Shown here one piece after another: positions 44,838 to 56,000 of a stretch of DNA of 64,000 bases. The translations under genes and the position numbers were made by a program. The notes under the pieces are model-generated. The model worked only from the letters and a program-made list of their open reading frames with translations, was not told where the DNA came from and did no database searches. Numbering within the stretch: position 1 is the stretch's first letter; each line of letters begins with the position of its first letter. This DNA comes from Suillus spraguei (taxonomy: Eukaryota; Basidiomycota; Agaricomycetes; Boletales; Suillaceae), in contig JABCPU010000096.1 in NCBI GenBank assembly GCA_016800925.1, positions 62,001 through 126,000 on the forward strand, given 5' to 3'.

Positions 44838-46534
44838 TTAATGTTGAGACATCTGCGCCAGATAATCCGAAAGCTAAATTGAATAGTAAGCACCAGCTAC
44901 GCGCAAGGAAGTGGATAAAATGAAAATGTTCACCTTCAGTGCGCCGGTTCGAATGCTCTCCCCGACATTCTGAACATCAGGATTCGCCATGACCCTTGCC
45001 ATAACATCTCTCGCTGCAACTTCAAGATTTGAAAAACTGCCATCGCCTAACAGCCCACCATCTGAACTAGCACGCTCAAGTTCTTCTTCTTCATCCCGAC
45101 CAAAGTATTGATTAGAAGAGATCGATGTGGCACCTTGGAAGTTTTGTAAACGAGACTGAGACTCGGAGACAAAATTAGCGTCGTAATCCTTTCGGCCAAA
45201 GTACATGTCAGATGATATAGCCTTTTGGTTGCCAAATTTGTCTCGTGCGGTGGTCGGTGCGTCACCGATTGCAGGACTGTGCGATTAGAAGATAGATCAA
45301 TTCTACTGAATGTCCGATTGAGATGAGGATATACCTTGATCTCGTGGTGGACGAAGGTGAAGCGGTGGGAACTGCCCCAAAGCCGAGCTTGCGAAAGCCC
45401 ATGCCCAGCCTCTCAAGGTCTTGGCTGTTGCCCCTCTGCAAGTCAACTTTGCCTTGCACTGTGTTCGTCTGCACAGCATCGGCAGGCTTTACCTTCGCCT
45501 GCAATGCAGCCACCTTTTCTGCCTCCTTCTGTGCGCGCTCCTCCTCCTCCTCACGCTGTCTGTCATAGCCAAGTTGCTTGATACGCTCAGCTTCCTCTGC
45601 AGCTTTGCGTTCCGCTCCCGCAAAATCTATGGGCGTGGCTGCTTTTCTCGCGCCAAGGCCACCAAGTTTGGATTTCTTCTGAGAGGTAGATATGGCTGAT
45701 GAACCGATCGCAGAGGTAGATGACATCAAACGTGTTGCACCGAGCTTAGCGGCACCATTTGTAGAGGTGCTGGAGTGCGATCGCATGGAATTTGATGTGG
45801 TTGGTCGAGAAGCAACCGAGCCCGTTGATGCCGGCCGCCCAATGATAGGAGGAGATGTGAGGACTGAGGAAGGGGTTGTTTTTGGAGCAGCGGGCTTTTC
45901 CCATGAGGAGAAGAAATCATCCTCTCCTTGCGTAGCTTCAGTGCTCACAAGAGAGGTATCGACACCATCAACCACGATACGTGTAGGGAACCTGAGAAAA
46001 ATAATTGGATTAAACTCCTGCCAAGAGTTTCAACAATTTACTTTGCGACATCTTCCTTCACTCGTCTCGCAAGTTCTTCTTTGTATAGCTCAGCAGCGCG
46101 ACTTGAGTACTTCTTCTTAGTGTCGGAATCGCTAAGAAGTGTCGTGGCACCATATCGCGTAAAAAAATCGGTCGCCGATGCATTCCCACCTACTTTCATG
46201 GTACGAAGCTGGTTTAGTTGCCAGCTGTCGAGATTCGTTGATCTGCCATAAGATAAGAATCCGCAAGGATATCAGTTTATGGCAAAACCACACACCGTAC
46301 AAAACTTATATGTACGCCCATGTTCCGATGAACACTAGAGCAGTCTAGGCAGATATAAACTCCAAAAGTCACACTGGACCAAGTCGGATTCCGAGCCTGA
46401 CAATCAAAGCACATCTGCAACCCCGGAAGTCAACAACTATAACGAGCGGACTGAAATAATCCGACCTTATTGCCTTTCTGCAATCTCAACACTTGAAAGA
46501 TCTGCTCTGATTCCGCCTTTGAAGGGTCCGCCAT
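44838..46534 (-). CDS. GLO3: Arf GTPase-activating protein, Glo3/ARFGAP2-3 type
   Basis: Stimulates GTP hydrolysis by Arf1 on COPI coats at the Golgi. From ATG 46534 ([17 protein letters not shown]) the zinc finger reads [29 protein letters not shown] (C-x2-C-x16-C-x2-C), with the catalytic Arg in [14 protein letters not shown] middle Ser/Thr-rich linker (45700-45980) is followed by a charged [14 protein letters not shown] helix. The C-terminal half has [13 protein letters not shown] and [14 protein letters not shown], the repeated ISS-YFG motifs typical of the Glo3 regulatory region. It ends [11 protein letters not shown] at 44838. Introns of about 50-60 bp join in frame. Intact. Confidence 0.9.
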
Positions 46535-48480
46535 TACTGCTACAAGCAAACTGGTCGGTGAGTTTAAGTGTCTGTCGTGGAAGTCGTGAAGTTGTGTCAA
46601 GCGTTCTGGGGTCCTCAGTACCTAATGCGGTGACTGAGGTCCGCCCGCCGGCTTTCAGTTGAAGTGATTTTGAGGCTTATATAAGTTATACGTTTATACC
46701 TTGCCATTTCCTGCGCGCAGTGGTGGCATGTTCCTTGCTTTCTTCTTGCACATTCTGAGTCCTAACACCGAGTACTGAGTTGCCGTGAAACTGCGAATTC
46801 TATTCTTACTAGGCTCAACCTATTATGTCGCGTTCTGGAGAACTACGCAATCCCACATTAATTATGTGTCACATTCTCCTTACTCCCATTTCTTCTTCAG
46901 TGGAGATCGTCACCGATGCTCATACTCTCCCACGTAGAGTCACCTGTATGCCATTGCACTCAAGTACTGGTAGAAGGGAATCGCGTGGCCAGAATCGGAA
47001 TAGACTCTTGGCTACCAATCATCATCATCTTAATACGGTTCTCCTTGATACTTCTAACAAGGAGGAGACCAATGAGGTCGTTGAGGCCAGTGTTCGTCAA
47101 AACGATGTTTGAAGGTGTGTCTCTTTTGACATCCAGAGTTTCACCTCTCATATAGAAGTCGAGCAAGATAAGGGCGCAACAAGTGCGCCATTCCAGGCCG
47201 AAGATAATATGACTGGATCCAGTTCGAGGCATACTATACCACATGTGGAGACGGATTGTGGGTGCGTCTGTCATAAAAGGGTCTTGATGACCATCGAGGG
47301 TTTACCTCATAGAGGGGCTGGTCACCAGTCTACTTGATGACTGTGTTCAAACGTTTCATCCACCTGAAAAGGAATGGCCCGGTATGTCTCCGCCAAACAC
47401 TTACTTGATCCAGACGGTGACAAAGTAGAGTGATAAATGATAGTGAGCAACACAGTTGAAAATATTATTAACGCCTCTCAGACGCGGTATGCTAAGTCAA
47501 ATATGCGATGCCTGGAACTTGGTAGTTGGAATCTATATGCGTCCGTAGAGGTCTTATAATTTATCATGCAAGTTCTTTCAACTGCAAGGCCTGATCGACG
47601 CATGAAGTAAAAGTGGTTTGTCAGCAAACTTTAGTGTCGAAGATCTCGCCGTGGTTACTAGTTTTGATGTCATTGCGGGAGCGTATTTTGTCGAGATTGA
47701 TGAGCGATTAAACCTCACTGGTGATAGCAAGACCAAGATTCAGTATGAGTGTAGAAGCAGCTTGCGCACTTGGACTCGCGGATGGTATAGGTGAGTCGCG
47801 CGTCAGAACGACGAATTGCAATGATACTTACTACAACTGTAAGTACTTCAAGTAGATCCAGTACTTGATAGAGCTGCCGTGTCACAGCTCTGTCGTTGTC
47901 TATCGCTTAGACATAAGCATAAACTTCGGGATGGTATGATTATGATTAGACAAGACTAACCTAACTTAGTTGTCCCAAAGTTCAGCGAGTCATTAGATCT
48001 CTTCTAGACCTATGATCATGCAAGTTCACTCCAAGAATTGGAAATGCAGTTGCGTGTTACGCCTTAGTATGCATTGTTAATCATGGTATTATTATGGGCA
48101 TTCAATACCGCTTCGATCTAATCGTTCTGGATCAAGGTCAAGGCCACCGTACCATTCATTCAAAGAGGTCTGGCTCATTTGTGGCAGAAATACTAGGCTT
48201 TTCATCCTTGACATCATGATGCTCATCCGGATCGTTATAGTCACTTGACCTGCATACACTGTCCTGAAGCTGTCCTGCAAATTAGGACTGAATTCCAGCA
48301 TTGCGTCGTGTTTCATTGACAGAATAAACTCACTGGTCATCTTTCCATTACCAGATAACGCGTTTCATTCAAGGGTGATCTCAGCAGGCTTCTCTCGCGC
48401 ACATTATCGACCATCTGTCGTAGTCGAACCCCAAGCGCCGACCATGCCATCCCAGACCCGCGATTACGCCCTTCCAGATC
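46535..48480. other. 1.9-kb intergenic region with scattered remnants
   Basis: No intact gene. Open frames at 46825-47274 have no family match I recognise. Around 47640-47790 a plus piece reads CALGLADGIG-like text without clear continuation. The WD40 relic starts near 48481. Confidence 0.4.
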
Positions 48481-49330
48481 ATGCGAAGTCATACCAGAAG
48501 TGTACGAGATATTGTGCACCTGTTGGGTGAACGACGCATCATCACATGTTTGGAAGACGGCTCTCTTCGGCTATGGGGCCTGAAGAGCGTGGTACAAATC
48601 GGCGATGACTAGCGAGATGAGGTGGATGAAACAGGAATGTTTACAATAATAGCATTGTCTCCAAACGGCAGCCCTGTGGCAAGCGGAAGTGGTGAGGGTA
48701 ATGTTGTGGGACGTTAAGACAGGAAAGGCCATTGCCAGATGGAAAGGACACACTGATAGAATGCATCCTGTATGCTTGGGTGCAGACGGTGAGCGATTGG
48801 TTGTAAGCGGATCCTACGACGGGACGGCAAAAGTATGGGATACCAAGAGTGGTAAAACGGTCCTGGGTCCAATCAAGACTGGGCACAAGTGAATGAGCGC
48901 GGTGAAATACTCACCCAACTCAACAAAAATTGCGACTGGGTGATTCAACGAGGGCGCGGTAAAAGTCTGGGATGCGAAAACGGGTGAATTATTCCATGCG
49001 CGGATTCACAGCTTGTCCTGGACGTCAGATGAAAGAAACTCATCTCCGCGTCAGTAAGCCCAATTAGGATATTTGACACTGCCATTTGGGAGCTTGTTCC
49101 AAACCTCAAGTCTGGAGACAATATTTGTTATTGTCGATAGACTCGATACTCTTGCTCCATCCACCCATCTTGCCAGTCATCGCCGATCTGTGCCTCGCTT
49201 TCTATGTCCCATAGTTGGAGTGAGCCGCTTCCTCACGAAAACACACAATGCGTCGTCCACTTGGCAGGTGCACCACACCCTTCACTGTCAAAGTGACCTT
49301 GCATCATCCTGTATGGTATGATTTCTTCCA
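48481..49330 (+). pseudogene. WD40-repeat gene relic
   Basis: From ATG 48481 the pieces MRSHTRSVRDIVHLLGERRIIT, SPNGSPVASGSGEGNV, VMLWDVKTGKAIARWKGHTDRM, GERLVVSGSYDGTAKVWDTKSGKTVLGPIKTGH, VKYSPNSTKIATG and VKVWDAKTGELF correspond to consecutive WD40 blades. They occur in two frames with in-frame stops (TAG in …IGDD*RDE where Trp is expected, TGA after GHK) and a frame change near 48710. The similarity fades after about 49090-49330. The set closely matches a WD40 family of Boletales I remember; the intact relative is on the minus strand at 56792-57748. Confidence 0.75.
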
Positions 49331-50032
49331 TATTAATGGTGGGGAAGACAAGGTAGGCACCTGGCGTATCGACATTAATAATGGCAGGTCGTGGACTAAG
49401 AGAAAACAAAGGGTTAGGACGGGTTATTTGGCAATGGGTGGTGAGTTGACGGGCCTACTTCATGTTGTTAATACAGGCCCGCTAAGCATTTTCTTACGAG
49501 AAGGCTTATAGGAATTCAATTCTGGCTGAAACCGGCTCTGAGACTATGCATGCTGTCGCTCGGAGATTTGTAGGAGATTCTTGCTAGGATCCGCTAGTAA
49601 ATTCACAAGCCAGCATATTTATAAAAGTAACAGAGATACACGATAAAAGGAACCACGAAAGTGCTGTGAAAGATAGATAGGCTTGGATTGGAGACGAGAG
49701 AGCGAGAACTCAGTCTTAGTTGGAAAGACTACACTATGATAGGTTCATACCTAGAAACGAGAGAGCGAGTACTATACATCGTTAGTACTAATTATGCGTT
49801 CAAGTCGTACATCAGGAAATTCTTACATTCCTCAATGCCCTTAATCAGCTCAACTCACTTATCTCGACACTTGACTTGTTTGCTCTCTCTCACATCATTT
49901 ACATATCTTATATTTTTTGAGTGCGAAACACAATAAAACATGTGTATTAATATACCTCAACTTTTTTTTCTGAATACATTCAAGTTGAAATTTTGGACAA
50001 GTAGATCCAGTTTTACGAATGCGGTTAAGTCA
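49331..50032. other. Intergenic between the WD40 relic and the WD40-TPR gene
   Basis: No recognised gene. Two copies of an 18-bp block ('gaaacgagagagcgag', near 49690 and 49754) form a short repeat. A pyrimidine run (cttttttttct) lies near 49962. Confidence 0.45.
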
Positions 50033-53000
50033 TCACAACGAGACAGCTGAGTGAAAATGGGTTGAGCATTATAGTGTGGGTGACATTATTGGAGAAACTC
50101 ACTCAAGATCCAAGAATATAAGTTAGTCTTCGTAATCTGATTACTTGCATTCATCGCGAAACGGTACGATTCGAAGGCTTCTCCAAGCTTGCCAGCCTCA
50201 AGGAGCGCCTGGATCAGATGCCTGTTTGAAGTTTCCACAAGGCCCCCATGTCCCATCCGAAGAGCTACACAGTTGAGCATGGGTGAGTTTTCCGATGACG
50301 TCATGTTAAACGTACCACAGTGAAAGCCTCGCAGGCAGCAGGAACGGGGGACTTAGTCAAGAAAGTGGTAGCCCTGACAGCGGCAGTGAAGTGCTCGACA
50401 GCCTCACTATGATGCGCGCTATTGAGAGCAATGGTTCCTAGTTGGATTCGCAGACTCGCCTGATGCACGAAGCGCAGACCAATCAGTCAGCGCTCGAACA
50501 TAAGCGTGATTGAGAACACAAGACTTACCAACACGATAGCACAAACGAAGGGATCTGCAGAAGGATCACCAGCTAGACTCTCCACACGCTGTAACGCCCA
50601 TTTGTGTCTGTTGGCATTGAACAGTGCAATAGCCTGAAACACATAATAAAGTGCCTAGTACATAAGGCGGAAAAATCAACCTGCCTTGACCAAGTAAAGG
50701 AACACAGTAGCATCCATGTTTCCCTGCGTGAACGTGAACGCCATGTCAAAGGCTATCGTCGCTTCCTCGATTTGCTGTTTTCCGCAGAGCGCGATGCCTT
50801 TAGCGATATAGCCAGCAAATGACATCTGCAAGGCAAGGGACTGTATAACCATTGAAGTCAGCGAAATTTTAATCGGAGCGTGATGGATTGTAATGACCTT
50901 GGTTGCATCCTGAAGCGCGTTTTCCCAGTCGTGTGTGCGTGCCAGAACGAAAGAACGGTTGACATAGGAGGCGAAGTTATTGGCGTCAGTAGCAATCTCT
51001 TGAGTGAGGGCCTTCACAGCACTAGACAAGTTGCCTGTGATGGATGCAGTACGGATGATTTCAGTGATAGACAGGAGCTCAGACGTTGTGGTAGTCACAA
51101 ATTTCTGCGTGAAGTTCAAATAACGCCATACGAGCAAAGGATGAAACCATACCTTTGAAACGACCTGCGATTGGTGAGAACTGAAAGCCGAACTTGCGGA
51201 CGTCGAAATTGCCTGCCAATTGAAGCTTTTTGTCGAATTCGAAATTGAGTTCCAATTGAAGTTTCCAGCCCAGAGTTCGGTCGTGGTGTTGACGAGTGTC
51301 TGCGTGAAAAAAAACTCAAATAGCGCCATACAAGCAAAAAATGAAATCATACAGTTGAAACAGAGTGCTCACTGACCGCAGAGTGCTTGTTGATCGCAGA
51401 CCGCTTGCACATCACAGAGTGCTCGCTGACAGCAGAGGACGCGCTGACCGCAGACTGCTTGCTGACCGCAGAATGCTCGCTGACCGCAGACTGCTGGCGG
51501 ACCGCAGAATGCTCGCTGACCGCAGACTGCTGGCGAACCGCAAGCTCGCTGACAGCAGAGGACGCGTTGACCGCAGACTGCTGGCGAACCGCAAGCTCGC
51601 TGACAGCAGAGGACGCGTTGACCGCAGACTGCTCGCTGACCGCAGAATGCTCGCTAACAGCAGAGTGCTCGCTGACAGCAGAGGACGCGTTGACCGCAGA
51701 CTGCTTGCTGACCGCAGACTGGATAGCCAAAGTCGATTGCTGAGAATTGGAAGCGATGCTTGAAGCCGTCGAAACTGCCTGCTGAGACTTGGAATCTGAA
51801 GTTCCAGTCGTTAAGAGCTCAGTGTTGACGAGTGTCTGCGCGAAAAAAGTTCAAATAGCGCCATACAAGCAAAGGATGAGATCATACATTCAAAGCAGAC
51901 TGAACAGTGGAAGGTGATTGCTGAGAATTGGAAGCGGAGCTTGCGGTTGTCGAAACTGCCTGCTGAGCGGAGTTTCCAATTGTCGAGAGCCCAGCGATGG
52001 TGTTGACGAGCGTCTGCGTGAAAAAAGCTCAGACAGCGCCATACTACATACATAGAAGCAAAGGATGAAACCATACATTCAAAACAGACTGGCTGGCCGC
52101 AGAGTGCTCGCTGACCGCAGAGTGCTCGATGACCGCTGAAGACTCGCTGACCGCAGACTGCTTGCTGCTGACCGCAGATGACTCGCTGACCGCAGACTGC
52201 TCGCTGACCACAGAAGACTCGCTGACCGCAGACTGCTTGCTGACCGCAGACTGCTTGCTGACCGCAGACTGCTTGCTGACCGTAGACTGCTCGATCACCG
52301 CAGACTGCTTGCTGACCGTAGAGGATTCGCTGACCACAGACTGCTCCATGGCCGCAGAAGACTCGCTGACCGCAGACTGCTTGCTCACTGCAGACTGCTC
52401 GCTGACCGCAGACTGGATAGCCGAAATCGATTGCTGAGAATTGGAAGCGATGCTTGCAGCCGTCGAAACTGCCTGCTGAGACTTAGAATCTGAAGTTCCA
52501 GTCGTTAAGAGCTCAGTGTTGACGAGTGTCTGCGCGAAAAAAGTTCAAATAGCGCCATACAAGCAAAGGATGAGATCATACATTCGAAGCAGACTGAACA
52601 GTGGAAGATAATTGCTGAGAATTGGAAGCGGAGCTTGAGGTCGTCGAAGCTGCTTGCTGAACGGAGTTTCCAATAGTCGAGAGCCCAGCGATGGTGTTAA
52701 CGAGTGTCTGCGCGAAAAAAGGTCAAACAGCGCCATACTACATAGAAGCAAAGGATAAAACCATACATCCGAAACAGGCTGGCTGACCGCAGAGTACTCG
52801 CCGACAGCAGAGGACGCGCTGACCGCAGACTGCTCGCTGACCGCAGAGTGCTCACTGACCGCTGACCGCTTGCTGACCGCAGAGGACTCGCTGACCGCAG
52901 ACTGCTTACTGACCGCAGACTGCTCCTTGACCGCAGACTGCTCCCTGATCGCAGACTGCTCCCTGACCGCAGACTGCTTACTAACCGCAGACTGCTCGCT

Positions 53001-56000
53001 GACCGCAGAAGACTCGCTGACCGCAGACTGCTTGCTGACCGTAGACTGCTTGCTGACCGCAGAGCGCTCGCTGACAGCAGAGGACACGTTGACCACAGAC
53101 TGCTTGCTGACCGCAGAGGACTCGCTGGCCGCAGACTGCTTGCTGACCGGAGAGGACTCGCTGACCACGGACTGCTCCATGGCCGCAGAAGACTCGCTGA
53201 CCGCAGACTGGATAGCCGAAGTCGATTGCTGAGAATTGGAAGCGATGCTTGAAGCCGTCGAAGCTGCCTGCTGAACGGAGCTTCCAATTGTCGAGAGCCC
53301 AGCGATGGTGTTGACGAGCGTCTGCGTGAAAAAAGCTCCAACAGCGCCATACAAGCAAAAAATGAAATCTTACAGTTGAAACAGAGTGCTCACTGACCGC
53401 AGAGTGCTTGTTGATCGCAGAGTGCTCGCTGACCGCAGAGGACGCGCTGACCGCAGACTGCTCGCTGACCGCAGATGACTCGTTGACCGCAGAAGACTCG
53501 TTGACCGCAGAGGACTCGTTGACCGCAGACTGCTTCCTGATCGCAGACTGCTCGCTGACCGCAGACTGCTCGATGGCCGCAGAGGACTCGCTGACCTCTG
53601 ACTGCTTGCTGACCGTAGACTGCTTGCTGACCGCAGACTGCTCGATGGCCGCAGAAGACTTGCTGACCGCAGACTGGATAGCCAAAGTCGATTGCTGATA
53701 ATTGGAAGCGATGCTTGCAGCCGTCAAAACTGCCTGCTGAGACTTGGAATCTGAAGTTCCAGTCGTTAGGAGCTCAGTGTTGACGAGTGTCTGCGCGAAA
53801 AAAGTTCAAATAGCGCCATACAAGCAAAGGATGAGATCATACACTCGAAGCAGATTGAACAGTGGAAGATGATTGCTGAGAATTGGAAGCGGAGCTTGCG
53901 GTCGTCGAAGCTGCTTGCTGAACGAAGCTTCCAATTGTCGAGAGCCCAGCGATGGTGTTGACGGGTGTCTGCGCGAAAAAAGTTCAAATAGTGCCATAGA
54001 AGCAAAGGATGAGATCATACATTCGAAGTAGACTGGACAATGGAAGATGATTGCTGAGAATTGGAAGGGGAGCTTGCGGTCGTCGAAGCTGCTTGCTGAA
54101 CGGAGCTTCCAATTGTTGAGAGCCCAGCGATGGTGTTGACGAGTGTCTGCGTGAAAAAAGTTCAAATAGCGCCATACAAGCAAAGGATGAAATCATACAT
54201 TCGAAGCAGACTGGACAGTGGAAGATGATTGCTGAGAATTGGAAGGGGAGCTTGCGGTCGTCGAAGCTGCTTGCTGAACGGAGTTTCCAACAGTCGAGAG
54301 CCCGGCGATGGTGTTGACGAGTGTCTGCGCGAAAAAGGTCAAACAGCGCCATACTACATAGAAGCCAAGGATAAAACCATACATTCGAAACAGGCTGGCT
54401 GACCGCAGAGTACTCGCCGACAGCAGAGGACGCGCTGACCGCAGACTGCTCGCTGACCGCAGAGTGCTCACTGACCGCAGACCGCTTGCTGACCGCAGAC
54501 TGCTCGATCACCGCAGACTGCTTGCTGACCGCAGAGGACTCACTGACCACAGACTCCTCCATGGCCGCAGAAGACTCGCTGACCGCAGACTGCTTGCTCA
54601 CTGCAGACTGCTCGCTGACCGCAGACTGGATAGCCGAAATCGATTGCTGAGACTTGGAAGTGATGCTTGCAGCCGTCGAAACTGCCTGCTGAGACTTGAA
54701 ATCTGAAGTTCCAGTCGTTAAGAGCTCAGTGTTGACGAGTGTCTGCGCGAAAAAAGTTCAAATAGCGCCATACAAGCAAAGGATGAGATCATACATTCGA
54801 AGCAGACTGAACAGTGGAAGATAATTGCTGAGAATTGGAAGGGGAGCTTGCGGTCGTCGAAGCTGCTTGCTGAACGGAGTTTCCAACAGTCGAGAGCCCA
54901 GCGATGGTGTTGACGAGTGTCTGCGCGAAAAAGGTCAAACAGCGCCATACTACATAGAAGCCAAGGATAAAACCATACATTCGAAACAGGCTGGCTGACC
55001 GCAGAGTACTCGCCGACAGCAGAGGACGCGCTGACCGCAGACTGCTCGCTGACCGCAGAGTGCTCACTGACCGCAGACCGCTTGCTGACCGCAGACTGCT
55101 CGATCACCGCAGACTGCTTGCTGACCGCAGAGGACTCACTGACCACAGACTCCTCCATGGCCGCAGAAGACTCGCTGACCGCAGACTGCTTGCTCACTGC
55201 AGACTGCTCGCTGACCGCAGACTGGATAGCCGAAATCGATTGCTGAGACTTGGAAGTGATGCTTGCAGCCGTCGAAACTGCCTGCTGAGACTTGAAATCT
55301 GAAGTTCCAGTCGTTAAGAGCTCAGTGTTGACGAGTGTCTGCGCGAAAAAAGTTCAAATAGCGCCATACAAGCAAAGGATGAGATCATACATTCGAAGCA
55401 GACTGAACAGTGGAAGATAATTGCTGAGAATTGGAAGGGGAGCTTGCGGTCGTCGAAGCTGCTTGCTGAACGGAGTTTCCAATAGTCGAGAGCCCAGCGA
55501 TGGTGTTGACGAGTGTCTGCGCGAAAAAGGTCAAACAGCGCCATACTACATAGAAGCAAAGGATAAAACCATACATTCGAAACAGGCTGGCTGACCGCAG
55601 ACTGCTCGCTGACCGCAGAGTGCTCGCTGACCGCAGAGTGCTCGCTGACCGCAGACCGCTTGCTGACCGTAGACTGCTCGCTGACCGCAGACTGCTCGCT
55701 GACCGCAGAGGACTCGCTGACCGTAGAAGACTCGCTGACCGCAGACTGCTTGCTGACCGCAGAGTGCTTGCTGATCGCAGAGTGCTCGCTGACTGCAGAC
55801 TGCTTGCTGACCGCAGAGGTCTCGCTGGCCGCAGACTGCTTGCTGACCGCAGAGGACTCACTGACCACAGACTCCTCCATGGCCGCAGAAGACTCGCTGA
55901 CCGCAGACTGGATAGCCGAAGTCGATTGCTGAGAATTAGAAGTGATGCTTGAAGCCGTCGAAACTGCCTGCTGAGACTTGAAATCTGAAGTTCCAGTCGT

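Noticed and set aside
46825..47274. Overlapping ORFs at 46.8-47.3 kb
   Set aside because: No conserved motif; overlapping frames on both strands suggest chance.
51353..53700. Regular repeats resembling a CRISPR array
   Set aside because: The repeats are directly adjacent 18-bp units with no unique spacers, they are coding, and the organism is a eukaryote.
51387..56000. Long plus-strand open frames through the array (Cys/Thr/Leu- or Arg/Asp-rich)
   Set aside because: They are shadows of the 18-bp repeat: a unit without stops in one frame repeats as open in several frames. Splice signals and domain logic fit only the minus strand.
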